Part shown: positions 47,453 to 58,162 of the stretch, in pieces
Numbering within the stretch: the first letter of the stretch is position 1
Layout of the letters: every line of letters begins with the position of its first letter
From: Microdochium bolleyi
Taxonomy: Eukaryota > Ascomycota > Sordariomycetes > Xylariales > Microdochiaceae
Direction: 5' to 3'
Length of the DNA stretch: 64,000 nt
Assembly: GCA_001566295.1 (NCBI GenBank)
Contig: KQ964248.1
Location: 1,922,001-1,986,000, forward strand
Notes under the pieces: generated by a model
The model's database searches: none
The model's input: the letters and a program-made list of their open reading frames with translations, nothing else
What the model was told of the DNA's origin: nothing
Made by a program: the position numbers and the translations under genes

Positions 47453-48217
47453 CGTGTAAGTCGAGGCGAATAGAAGCTGCGGGTTTCTGATGATTTATAT
47501 CGTGTAAGTTGAACCCCAACTAGATGGCGGAGGGTATTTGAAGCATTCCGAGGACACCAAGTGATGCCTCTTTAAAGGCTAGATGAGAGTGGAAGATGAA
47601 GGTGACTGGGTAGTCCAGGCAGAATGAGACGGGGAAAGAGTCCAAGCCCCCCCGGAGACGACCGCCGGTGCCACCTTACATAAGCTGCCAGACACCAGGA
47701 AGCCAACTGCAGTACCACGTTCGAGCTCAGCTCATGCCTCGTTCATGACAGTTGAGGAGACGCCGTGACTCGCATCGCGCGATGTGCCGCGGTCCCGATC
47801 TAGATGAGCTCACACGGTTTTCAGTCACGCGAGTCTGGCTGGAGAAGAAGAGAATTTGTCGAAGTCAACCATGAGTGTAGTGCAGTCCGGGGCGTTGAGA
47901 TGCCTGGAGCTTGTCGGAGTTAACCTGGAATGACGGGGAGAGCGCCCCACTTAGACACGCTGGACCGCCATCTGCACGCTCATTGGCCGGTGCAATTTTC
48001 TGGTCTGCCCAAGCACACTGTACGCATCTGGGATGTCTTTTTGAGGCTTCGTGAGAGGCCAAGCATAGCCCACGACGACGAGCAGGCATAATCACCCGCC
48101 GTGCGGCCACGACCACAACCACGACCACGCCTATCGAGCCGCTACACCTTCCAGTCTGCAGACTCCTTCGACGACTGTGACGTCGGACCTCGGCCTGGAC
48201 GGGCAACTCAGCCCACA
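47453..48217. promoter_or_regulatory. Divergent promoter region of the SNF2-RING gene and mS41
   Basis: 0.77 kb lie between outward-pointing start codons. No coding evidence is seen; no strong TATA box or named element was identified. Confidence 0.4.
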
Positions 48218-49138
48218 ATGGCTTCTCTACGGGTAGGCTGACTCTCCCGACATCGCACGCTCGCAACGCCCGCTGCTCACACGTTCCTCTTCCCCCTCAA
48301 AATATAGACCTTCTTCCTGCGGTCACAGCCGCTGCGGCCATCGCTATCCTCACATCTCGCCACCCCGACGACACCGCTCCGCGCAGCATGCGCCGCCGCC
48401 TTCTCCTCGTCGGCCACCCGGCCGTTTGACATCCCCACATCGACAACATCACGGCCGGCAAAGACGGAGTCCTACAAGGTCCCGCAGCCGACGCCCTTCA
48501 TCCCGGACGTCGAGACCTTCCTGACCGTCATCGGCCGCAACCTCAAGCAGCACGCGTCCAAGTTCCCCACCTGGGACTCCCTGTTCGCGCTCACGTCGCA
48601 GCAGATGCGCGACCTGGGCGTCGAGCCCGCCCGCAGCAGGAAGTACCTGATGCGCTGGCGCCGGCGGTTCCAGAACGAAGAGTACGGCCCTGGCGGGGAG
48701 TTCCGGCACGTCAAGGACGGCGTGGCGGAGCTGCGCGTCCTCGAGGTTCAGAAGAAGAAGACGACGACGACGACGACGACGCCGCAGGACGCCACCGCCG
48801 CTGCTGCTGCCGCCCCCGGGCTGCCCGTCAAGATGCGCTACGTCGTCAACATGCCCGAGGGCGTGCGCGTCGAGGACGTCGTCGGCACTGCGGCAGCCGA
48901 GGAGAACATGACGCGCGTCCTGGGCTACAAGGTGCATGGGCGCAGCACGGTCGTCGGCCCGTACGCGATACCGCTCCGCGACGGGCGCGGCGCGCGCGTC
49001 AAAGTCACCGAGGGCATGTGGGAGGACAAGCTGGGCCGCAAGATCGACGGCGGTGAGCGCCGCCGGACAGAGGTCCGGTACAAGAAGCGCATCCAGGAGC
49101 GGAGACAGGCCCGGGAGCGCGCATTTGCTCAGAACTAA
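48218..49138 (+). CDS. mrps41: Mitochondrial small ribosomal subunit protein mS41 (Fyv4, IGR motif)
   Basis: Two exons, 48218-48232 (only MASLR, GTAGGC donor) and 48308-49138 (ATATAG acceptor); 281 residues. The mature-protein start is preceded by an Arg/Ser/Ala-rich presequence (TFFLRSQPLRPSLSSHLATP) with no acids. The IGR/SAM-like domain follows at ~75-135: PDVETFLTVIGRNLKQHASK, FPTWDSLFALTSQQMRDLG and PARSRKYLMRWRRRFQNEEY. A KKKTTTTTTT/Ala tract is an insertion. The C-terminal ~130 residues are basic and rich in GYKVHGRS-type strands ending RRQARERAFAQN. mS41 is a fungal and animal mitoribosomal small-subunit protein. The very short first exon means the second exon alone lacks a start. Confidence 0.92.
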
Positions 49139-49772
49139 AACAAAAGAGGTGGGAGACGGATCGGCACGTGCCTTTGGAAAGGGTGCTCGACATGTATAAA
49201 GCCCGGGTTCTATGTAGCATTACACACACAGCTGCGATACCTTCAGCAGAGAAGGTACCATCCTGCTACGTTGTACCAATATAAACTGTATACAAAGACA
49301 TGCCACCTTGCTTCGCTGCATTCATTTGGATCTGTCTTGAATGTACAGGCGAATTTGTGTGTAATGTACCTACCTAGGTGGGTATCTACTTGCGTTGTTA
49401 ATCTAGTTATTCTCCACGCGTGATACGGGCACTAAGATGGAGATTTATCTACTTTGCCTCAATTTTTTTTTGCAAATTATGCAATGCAATGATACACGGT
49501 AACATTGATGGTAGATCAATAGTTTGCGGAGGATTAAAGGAGAACAGTATTTTTCTCAAGGATGTCAACGCTGATGAAATATTAAATGTACACAGAAGCC
49601 TGTCCAATCTGTCCACGCCGGCGAATTCCGCGTTGAGTCAAGGGGAACTCATCTGCATTTCCTCTCTGCTCTTTGCCTCGCCCCGTCTACTGTGGTGTGC
49701 CATGGCGCACACAGCTCATTGTTTTCCGATACCTCTACGGCCTCTACACTTAGCCCTCCCAGGAGACGGCCC
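49139..49772. other. Spacer between convergent genes
   Basis: 0.63 kb of A/T-rich DNA lie between the 3' ends of mS41 and sfk1. It includes an imperfect palindrome TACCTACCTAGGTGGGTA at 49367-49384. No coding signal is supported. Confidence 0.5.
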
Positions 49773-50749
49773 TCAGAACTCAGAGTGCCCGTTCTTCTTG
49801 GGCAGAAACTTCTTGAACCCGCCTCCGCCCCTCCTGGCGTTGTTCCCCTCCGTCAGCGTCCGATCGCTGTCGATCGTGTCCCTCGGCAAGCCGTTCGGGA
49901 GGTGCGTCCGGTGGTAGTCCTCGGGGATGCTGTTTGTGCGCATCGGGTTCAGGCTGAACCGCCGCTCCAGCCCGCCGGCCTCCTTGTCGGGGGCCGTGTG
50001 CACGGCGGGCCACAGGTCGACGACAAAGCTGAGCACGTAGAAGGTGAAGACGAACGAGACAACCCACTCGAAGATGGCCGCGAGGTTGTAGTGCTTGAGC
50101 CGGTTCATGACGCCGAAAACGACGACGAGGGCGAGCTCGGCGAAGATGAAGGCCAGCTTGATCCAGAACGAGATGCGCAGGGACCGGTGCTGGCGGTACT
50201 TCTTGCCGAGGCGCTGGTACTCTGCGCAGATGAAGACGGCGGAGAACCAGTAGCCGCCAATGAAGCAGACGAGGAAGATGTCGTGGAGTTGGGGGTAGTG
50301 GTACGTGTCGAATCCGGCGAGGCAGGACAAGCCAACGGTGCCGACGACCGCGAAGACCATGCACAGGCCCGAGAGGACCTTCTCAGAGAGCGAAACGTTG
50401 GGCACGAGGCGGCCCTTGTGCCGGAGGTACCTGTCCATGAAGAAACCAATGTCCAGGAAGATGGTGGTCATGATGCTGCCGACGACGAACCAGGGCTTCA
50501 TGGTGGTTGTCGCGCCGATGTTGGAGATGTATGGGATAAACCATCCGGCCTGGACGGACTCTGGATTCATGGAGGGCAGGATGGCGCGGCTGGTGGTGAC
50601 GATCCAGTAGAGCAGCAGGCCAAGCAGGGTCGCGAGCCAGAAGATGGCGGATATCACGGGGAATATCTAGATGTGTCATGGTGAGCGGTGCGTCCGGCAG
50701 GGACAAGAAGGTGATAGAGAGAGCTTACCCAGTATGAAATGAGCTTCAT
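49773..50749 (-). CDS. sfk1: Sfk1-family plasma-membrane protein (Frag1/DRAM/Sfk1)
   Basis: Two exons, 50729-50749 (MKLISYW, GTAAGC donor) and 49773-50666 (TCTAG acceptor); 304 residues. Six membrane segments are visible, among them ISAIFWLATLLGLLLYWIVT, MKPWFVVGSIMTTIFLDIGF, GYWFSAVFICAEYQRLGKKY and LAAIFEWVVSFVFTFYVLSF. The C-terminal ~75 residues are polar and Arg/Gly-rich. In yeast Sfk1 supports Stt4-dependent PI4P synthesis and plasma-membrane lipid asymmetry; animal relatives are DRAM and PGAP2/Frag1. The N-terminal exon of seven codons supplies the start and fits the family's short N-terminus. It is divergent from kin28, 1.4 kb away. Confidence 0.9.
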
Positions 50750-52135
50750 CTTGGCGATTCCTGACCGGTGGTCGTCTCACAAAGTTGGGTAGAAAATATC
50801 AGCTCAATGTAAGGTAAGTAAGCAGCTTGTCGACACTCCAGGTGAGCACCACGACCCCTTCTTTGTAGGTTGTCTGCCACAGAGCAAGCAGGTTTGCAGA
50901 AGTAAGCCTGCAACGAAAAGAGCCTGGGCAGGTTGAAAATCAGCCAGGGGAGTGTTCACGACTTGTACGGACAGGGTTGGTGCGGGCTTGGACGGCGCAG
51001 GAGCGGGTGGTGGGATCGGCAGGTGTCAGCGCTGATGACTTCACAGACAGGGCCTGCGCGGCAGGGCGGGAGGGTCTGACGTGCACCCGGGACTGACCCC
51101 CATAATAAACCGGGATGGCTTGGAGTGCTAATCGCAAAGTCTAAAATGAGGCACACCCGGCACGCAGTGGGTGGCTTTGCCCTGCGAGGCTATTTTAGCT
51201 GTGCGTGTTAGTGTGCATATTTCCTGGCTGTTGTTGGTGCAGGTGTGTGCTTGCGTCAGTCCCCATCGTCATCCTCGCGGGGCTGCTCATTGCAGTGTAT
51301 CTGTAGAGACCGGCCGCTCGAGCAGCCGCGTGACGAACGCGTAGCCTGAGTGGTATGCGCGAGTTGCATGAAGTAATGATGAACCTATCGTGGTGACGGT
51401 CAAGAGACAGCTTGTGGTGCCGGGGAGTCGTGATGCGTGCGGGCGATGCTCGAGTCTCGAGTGTGCATCGGAATCGGGGAGGATGCTGGCCCTGACGTCA
51501 TTGCGGTGGCTGCTTGGGCCCGAGCCTCCGACAGCTCCGGAAGTGGGGCACGGCCATCACCTGCGCCTGTCTTTGATACCGCGGGACCAAGCAAGATCCA
51601 GGGCAGGATTGTGGCATCCCAGGCATCCTCGCCCGGCACATGGCAAGGGACAAGCATTCCAGGTTGCTTGGCATCGGCAGATCGTCGTGGGCGCCATCCA
51701 TGGATGTTCCGACTAATTCAAAGACTGTTGAGGTGCAGGAGCAGCGGGACATTGCTTTTGTCACCTCAGGGCTACACATCAGGCGCAGCAGATGCTTGCT
51801 CTTCATCCTTCATCAGGGTGTCATTCTACCGAGTGCATAGCATCAGTGCACCGCGGTGACAGTACGAACAGCAATGCCCAAGTAGCGACGAGTCCAATAA
51901 TGCCACCCGACTCTGAGGGATGCTGGGTGTCTGAAGCCCTATCGCAGGCCTGTGCTCTCCCAAATGCACCACCCATGCGATGGACGTCGGGATCCGCCCC
52001 ACCTTTCCCGCCCGCCTTCCCCAACCACCAACCACAGCTTTCCATCAACCTGCGATTGTCGGCTTCGCAAGTTGCCCATCGACAGTCCTCGACTCGACAG
52101 CCCTCCGCCGGCAGCTCCCACGGCCACACGACACC
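50750..52135. promoter_or_regulatory. Divergent intergenic region of sfk1 and kin28
   Basis: 1.4 kb lie between two outward-pointing start codons. Frames near 51.4-51.9 kb are open on both strands but show no domain or bias. An upstream in-frame extension of kin28 begins at 51980, but its composition is unlike the kinase and it lies in probable 5' UTR. Confidence 0.4.
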
Positions 52136-53401
52136 ATGGCCGTTTCCCCGGTCGTCGCGTATCCCTCAGATGCGCTGCAGCCGCAGCCCACCCAGCACGC
52201 CACGGGCATCTCGTCGCCCTTGAAGCTCGTCTCCTCCGCCCAGGCCTCGTCAAACGGCACGCCGCTGCCCTCGGCCGCCCAGCAGGGACCCGCGCCGACA
52301 TCTGCCCCGTCCCTCGCCGCCGCGACCCTCGACCTCGCCGAGCAGCTCAACGAGGAGGAGAAGCGCAAGTACTTCAAGGGCAAGAAGCTCGGCGAGGGTA
52401 CCTACGCCAACGTCTACTTCGGCTACGTCCGCAGCGACCCCTCCCAGCTCGTCGCCATCAAGAAGATCAAGATCCAGAAGGAGTACACAGAGGGCATGGC
52501 CCCAGACGCCGTCCGCGAGATCAAGCACCTCCAGGAGCTCAAGCACCCAAACATCATCTCCCTCCACTCCGTCTTCTCCTCGAAGGACCAGAACCTCAAC
52601 CTCGTCCTCGAGTACCTGCCCCTCGGCGACCTCGAGATGCTCATCCGCGACGACGCCGGCATCCGCTACGGCTCCGCCGACATCAAGGCCTGGATGGGCA
52701 TGCTCACCCGCGCCGTCTGGTTCTGCCACGACAACTTCGTCCTCCACCGCGACATCAAGCCCAACAACCTGCTCATCGCGGGCGACGGCGAGGTCAAGCT
52801 CGCCGATTTCGGTCTCGCCCGCAGCTTCTCGGACCCCTACATCGTCATGACCTCCAACGTCATCACGCGCTGGTACCGCCCGCCCGAGCTGCTCTTCGGC
52901 GCGCGCCACTACTCGGGCGCCGTGGACGTGTGGTCCGTCGGCTGCGTCTTCGCCGAGCTGGTCCTCCGCACGCCCTTCCTCGCCGGCGAGACCGAGATGC
53001 AGCAGATCAGCCTCATCTGCAAGGCCATCGGCACCCCGACGGACGACAATTGGCCGGGCGTCTCCAAGCTCCCCGAGTACACCGTCGACAAGGAGGTCTA
53101 CCCCGTCCGCACGCGCTCCTCGTACATGGAGATGTTCCCCACCATCGGCGCCGAGGGCGTGGACCTGCTGATGAAGACGCTGGCCCTGGACCCCAAGAAG
53201 CGCATCACGGCGCGCGACATGCTCCTGCACGAGTGGTGGCACAAGGAGCCCCGCCCCACGCGCAAGCGCGACCTGCCCCGCAAGCAGAGCGGCAGCGAGG
53301 AGAAGCTCGCGGCAGACCTCAAGAGGCGGCCCGGCGTCGTGGACGAGGAGAGCAGGGGCGCCAAGGTCTCGCGGAAGCTGGACTTTGGCGGAGCCCTGTA
53401 G
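52136..53401 (+). CDS. kin28: Kin28/CDK7-type cyclin-dependent kinase (TFIIH kinase)
   Basis: Single exon, 421 residues from the ATG in ACACCATGG (good Kozak context). A ~70-residue Ala/Ser/Pro-rich extension precedes a full kinase domain: YFKGKKLGEGTYANVYFGYV (Gly loop), VAIKKIKIQ (catalytic Lys), HRDIKPNNLLI (catalytic loop), LADFGLARSF (DFG) and SNVITRWYRPPELLFGARHY (T-loop end and APE-like motif). YRPPELLFGARHYSGAVDVW and the DPNNWP-like TDDNWPGVSKLPEY are of CDK7/Kin28 type. The T-loop Thr sits in YIVMTSNV. CDK7/Kin28 with cyclin H phosphorylates Ser5 of the RNA polymerase II tail within TFIIH. HRDI replaces the usual HRDL. Extreme third-position GC makes both antisense and +1 frames open; these are shadows. 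Confidence 0.95.
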   Translation: MAVSPVVAYPSDALQPQPTQHATGISSPLKLVSSAQASSNGTPLPSAAQQGPAPTSAPSLAAATLDLAEQLNEEEKRKYFKGKKLGEGTYANVYFGYVRSDPSQLVAIKKIKIQKEYTEGMAPDAVREIKHLQELKHPNIISLHSVFSSKDQNLNLVLEYLPLGDLEMLIRDDAGIRYGSADIKAWMGMLTRAVWFCHDNFVLHRDIKPNNLLIAGDGEVKLADFGLARSFSDPYIVMTSNVITRWYRPPELLFGARHYSGAVDVWSVGCVFAELVLRTPFLAGETEMQQISLICKAIGTPTDDNWPGVSKLPEYTVDKEVYPVRTRSSYMEMFPTIGAEGVDLLMKTLALDPKKRITARDMLLHEWWHKEPRPTRKRDLPRKQSGSEEKLAADLKRRPGVVDEESRGAKVSRKLDFGGAL

Positions 53402-54127
53402 AGGAGGAAATGCATGGATTCATGAAGCACTGGGAGGGGCATTTTAGTACACTGTCCTATCAAAATACAACATTTGTGCAAAGGCAGGAGATCAGGATGC
53501 CAGGGTCGGCTGCAAGGGAAAAGTCACAAGAAGCCCATTTTTTCACAGACACGGCGTTGGCGGCGTTATGGGGGGCGCTTTAGCAGAACAAGACCTTCTT
53601 CATAGTTAAAAGAAAAGACGCTCAAGGTCCGGGTCAAAAGCATATTAGAACAAAGAAATTCGAATCCAGTCTGTTCACAACACGAGTAGGTAGTTTCCAG
53701 AAGCAGGCGGAGATCTATCTGTATTGATTGGCTACCGGAAACTGTGCGACTAGCGGAACAGCACATGCATCAGCATACATGAGAGAGAGAGACATATCTT
53801 CAAGAGCAAATTAGAAGTGTTCCTTGTTTTTATCGATGTTTATCGAAAGTCAATCAAATCTTTGGGCTTGTGTGAAATAACAATGGCGAGTAAAAATTTC
53901 TTACCCATGCTAAGTCGTGAGTTACCGCAAGTGCCACCATCCACAGCGATCACGTGGGCAGTGACCATAGACAGGTATGTAGCCATGGTAATCGTCAACA
54001 TTGCTCGTATAGATACCGTGTATTGCGCTATCCACAACTGTACACCGGCAAAATGCCGCCGTCATTACAACCAACATACAGCATAATAAACCAAGCGAGG
54101 CATTACAACTTCCACCAACAACACGTC
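53402..54127. other. Spacer between convergent genes
   Basis: 0.73 kb of A/T-rich DNA lie between the 3' ends of kin28 and eis1. It should be 3' UTR and terminator DNA; no gene is supported. Confidence 0.5.
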
Positions 54128-56537
54128 TTAGATATTCTCCCGGAATTTGGACGCCCGGTCAGGACTGTGACTGAGTGAGGTACGCTCTTCCCGGAGGGGC
54201 CGGGGCGGAGTCAACCCGGTCAGCGGCTCGCTTGGGGCGTCGCGAAAGACTTCCTCCTCGCTCGAGCTGGACAGTGGCGAGACAGGCTCGTCGTCGTCCT
54301 CAATGTTATGATCGGTTTGGCTGCGACCGGCCATGGCCACCGCATGCATACTAGCGCTCCGGTTGTCGAGGCTAACAGTACTCTCATTCCCTTCCATGCC
54401 CGTCAGCGCGGCGCCGCCAACGAACCCCTTGCTGTTACGATCTGCGGACTTGGAGTCGTTCTTGGCGAACCGCGACTTAATCCAGCTCCGAACACGGCCG
54501 CGCTTCTCCGAGCCCGACTTGGGGCTCTCGGGACTCTGGTCCCCCTCAGGCGTTGTAGCCTCCCGGGTCTGGCTGTTCGGGACACTGACTGGCTGGCCAC
54601 TGCTGTTCAGGGTGATCGAGGTTCTCGGGGCGTCAGTCTCCACATCCTCTTGTCCAGCGGCGGCTGTTGTTTCTTGGTGCTTCTCAATCCGCGAGAGACG
54701 CTTCTTCTCGTTCTTGGCAGCTCTCTCTTCTTCCTTCCTAGCCCTTTCCTCCTCTTTCTTGGCCTTGGCTTCTTGCTTCTCCTCAGCCTTGCGTTCTCTC
54801 TGTTCCTGCTTTTCTTGTTCTACAGAACCTCATCGTCAGTAACGGAGCGATCATGTGCAGGTAAGCGGAGCAACACACCTTTGAGCTTTTTGTTGATGTC
54901 ACTGATTTCCTTCTGGCGTGTCTTTTCCAGCTCTTGTTCCTCCTTCTTTCTTTCCTCTTCCAGGCGCAGTGCTGTCTGTCTGGCGTGCTCCTTCTCCGCT
55001 TTCTCGTTGATTTCGTCCAAGACAGGCTGGACCCGCCGAGCCGCAATGGCATCAATGGCGTCTTGATCCATCTTCAGCCCAGCGCCCACATCTACCTTGC
55101 CATGATCGCGGTCAGCCCGGCTTGTGCTTCGAAGGAGTGCTGCGGCATGTGCTTTGTGCTCCCAGTTGGTTGAGGGCTGCACCATGCCAGTTTCGGCAGA
55201 TATCTTGTCGTCCATCCCCTTGAGCCTTGCCTGCACATTTCTATGTGCTGCCGCGAGCAAAGCCTCCTGGTCTCTCTGTCTCTTCTTGTCATCGACGGTC
55301 TGTAATGTCTTGGAGAAGATGGACATCTCGTGTCTGATCTGCTGGGATCGGAGGTTGTCCTCAGTGAGTGCACCATCACTCGAGGCCCTCCTCCGCAGCC
55401 TATCGCGAATAGTGCCGCGCCGTGAGCTAGAGGAGACTCCGTAGTACTCTTGAGAGTCTCGGGTACCACGCAACTTCTTGTTGTCCTCGTGGATTTTGGC
55501 GAGGCGTGCTTGCGCCTGCTTGTACGCCGCCTCCTGGAGATTGTTGAAGACCATTGGCTGCTCGTCGTCGCTCTCACCATCCTTGAATGAAGAGGTTTCG
55601 GCCTTTGCTATCCTTTCCTCCATAGTCTTCTGCTGCTGGGTGTACATCTTCTTGGCCATGGCAATGGCTGAAGCGTGGAGTACGTCGGCCCTGTTCTGGT
55701 CCTCAGTCTCGGTTTTGACAGGAGGGTTCGACGTGAACATCAGCCTGTTCATGGTCGTGTAGGGCACAGCTCCGCCTACTGGAGTAGCGGTCGGCTGAGC
55801 ACGGCCAGGCTTGTGTGCATGTGTTGCGGCGGCGAGGGCGTTGGAGGCCGCATTGGCTTCGTCAGGGTAGTCAGGGCGCGGAGCTGGCGTCGAGATGGCG
55901 CGCTGCCGGCTTGTCATGGCGCCCTGAGCAGCGTGAAGTGAGCCGTGGCGCTGCATGGCATCCTGCTGCATGTGTCGGGGGACGCTCGCATTCGCATTCG
56001 CATTTGAGTTCGAGTTGAAGGCCATCGTGGCGGCGGACTGGCCGTGGGCGGTCGCCGAGGGCTTCCAGGCGTCCGTGGTCTTTGCGCCCTGGGCGGCGAG
56101 GAGCGCAGCCTTTGCGCCATGGTTGCTGGCCTGGGGCTCCCAGGTCGGTGCCATCTTGTAGTTCTTTGCGAGGACGGCGGCGGCCGAGGCAGAGGCAGAG
56201 CTATCGGGCTTCCACAGCTCGGGAGACTTCTGGTTTGCCCAACCTAGCGTTGCAGCGGCACTGGCGGCAGCACCATTCTTCTGCAAGCCGACGGAGGGGA
56301 AGCTGGGCAGGTCCTGGGGTTTTGCGTAGACGAGCCTGCTTGCACGGACTGGGCGAGGCAGCGGGTTAGCATGGACGGGAGGTGGTGCCGCAAATAGAAG
56401 CAGGACGATGGGGCTGACTTGCTGTGGTCGAGGCTCGGGGCTTGGGTGTCGTCATCTGGCATGTGGGCAGCATCTCGTGGGGAGCCAAGAACCCTGTCAT
56501 GGGCAGCGGTGCTGGGATGCTGGGTTGCAGCCTGCAT
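54128..56537 (-). CDS. eis1: Eisosome protein 1 (Eis1)
   Basis: Three exons inferred: 56419-56537, 54879-56335 and 54128-54819; about 755 residues. Exon 2 starts LVYAKPQDLPSFPSVGL and continues with repeats typical of Eis1: ASAAATLGWANQKSPELWKP, AAVLAKNYKMAPTWEPQASN, HGAKAALLAAQGAKTTDAW and RADVLHASAIAMAKKMYTQQ. A long Glu/Lys/Arg coiled region follows (EERKKEEQELEKTRQKEISD, AKKEEERARKEEERAAKNEK). The C-terminus is disordered and Ser/Glu-rich. Eis1 is a peripheral component of eisosomes, plasma-membrane domains organised by Pil1/Lsp1. The 3' intron (GTGTGT to CTGTAG) is well supported. The 5' intron has a weak GTCAGC donor, a good CTAAC branch and two usable acceptors, so the first 40 residues (starting MQAATQHPSTAAHD) are less certain. 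Confidence 0.85.
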
Positions 56538-58162
56538 CTTGACGGTGTGTGTTCCCTCGGGAACGGTGATTCTGACACAACGAAGTCCAATTGGCACAAC
56601 GATGGCAGTAGCAGGCTAGGTTCCTGCCGCACCGAGGCTGTGTCGGCCAAAAAGCTCGTGTTTGAGGTGGCCGGGTGGAAATGTGCGAAGCCTCAAGGCT
56701 TTGAGAACAATCGGCGCGGGCAAGGGATGGGTGAATGCCAGGGTCCTGGATCGAGGTCAAGCAAGGGACTCCAAGGATGCTGGGTTCACGATCTTGGGAC
56801 GGCTTGTCGAAGATCAGCTGGAGGAAGGAGGGGAAAGCGGATTCAGTGCCATGGACAGCAGAGGTGCAGAGCTAGGAGAGTTTATGGCACAGCCAGCCTC
56901 GCGTGGCATGGCCGCATGGGACATGTCGAGAGCTGGGAGGGCAGTGTGTCGCGTCAGTCACGACCAGCCCGCTCGGCTGCAAAGAGCCCAAGAGGGCGGG
57001 AGTCGAGACTCGAGACGCCAGGCTAGGAGGGCGAAGCGGTGCTAGCGCTGCGCATCACAATCATGGGCATCATCAGACATCATCGTCAGTCTCGCGCTGC
57101 GGGGAGGCCGGGGCCCTGACGTCACTGGCGTGCCTCGCTCAGTCGCTAGCGCCTTGTCTCACCGCAGACTGCCGCACTCGAGGCGGCTCACGATGGTGGC
57201 CCGCTCCACTGCACTCGCTGCATACTCTGCTACGACGCCGGCTCTCATTGCCCACAGACTCGCGAGCTCGAGGCTCGCCAGGCGATGGCCGCAGCCCATG
57301 TCGATGCTCTCCATATACTGGGTGGATGCAACTCCCAGATGCGGCCCACGAGCCAGAGATGCCGGTGACCCAGGGTCGCACCACAGAGTTGCAGACCTCC
57401 CAGCAAAGAACCCCTGTCACGGTGGCTGCGGTGCCGATGGCCGGGCCTCCGACAGGTGAACCCTGATCGCCATAGCTGGGACGCTATCACGGGCTGGTTG
57501 ACTGTCCGCAGGGCCCGGGAGGCAACTTGTGACATCCACACACACACACACACCTCTGTATTCCACGGGCACTCTCGCAGCTCAGAACCAGCGTTGCCAA
57601 AAAACCGTGACCGGATCCCGTGTTGTGACTGGCTGGCCATCGGCTCTCCCTCTGCAGCAAAGCCACGATTCAAGGTTCCAAGATTGTGCCCAGGTCACCA
57701 GCAGTGAACGTTGTAAACCATAGCTGCAAGTGGAAACGACAAACCTTGGAGCAGGATCCGGCGGCGCACACGCCGTCTGGGCATTCATCGCATTGCATAT
57801 CACACAGCCTGGGTGTATACCGGTCTTGTTTGCCGGATGCCTGCGCTACGCAGTACATACCAGAACATAAACGTACCTTGACCCAGTCATTGGAAGCCTG
57901 TGCTCACTGATGCGGTTCGTGGACCCTGACTGCTCAGTCAGCGACATGTTTCCTTGAAAGTCCGGGTTTCCAGGGATCCTGCGCGGAGGAGGCCCTTGTC
58001 GCTGTCTGGATGCGGATGGAGACCTCGGACCCCACCACATTTGCAGCTCGCTTCAGACAAAACACTGCATTACATGGAGGCAGCTTCATCACACGAACTC
58101 CTGCAGTTAAAGGGCTCCATACTCTTGTCCCACAGGCAAGCCATTTCTGAGGTGCGAGAAAG
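56538..58162. promoter_or_regulatory. Divergent intergenic region of eis1 and the phosphatase gene
   Basis: 1.6 kb lie between outward-pointing start codons. It contains a (CA)8 microsatellite at 57537-57553. Open frames on both strands have no recognisable content. Promoters of both genes are expected here. Confidence 0.4.
57537..57553. repeat. CA dinucleotide microsatellite
   Basis: Eight uninterrupted CA units plus one C lie in non-coding DNA; likely length-polymorphic between strains. Confidence 0.9.

Noticed and set aside
49692..50684. 330-codon plus-strand frame opposite sfk1
   Set aside because: Mirror frame of a high-GC membrane-protein gene; the peptide is repetitive Glu/Asp/Val/Gly-rich and has no family resemblance.
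51980..52135. 52-codon N-terminal extension of Kin28
   Set aside because: The ATG at 52136 has better context and the extension reads as Pro/Arg-rich UTR-like sequence; kinases of this family start shortly before the Gly loop.
52250..53242. 330-codon open frame antisense to kin28, and a 543-codon frame in another plus frame
   Set aside because: Both follow from the extreme third-position C/G of the kinase gene; their translations are low-complexity Ala/Arg/Val/Glu sequence with no domain.
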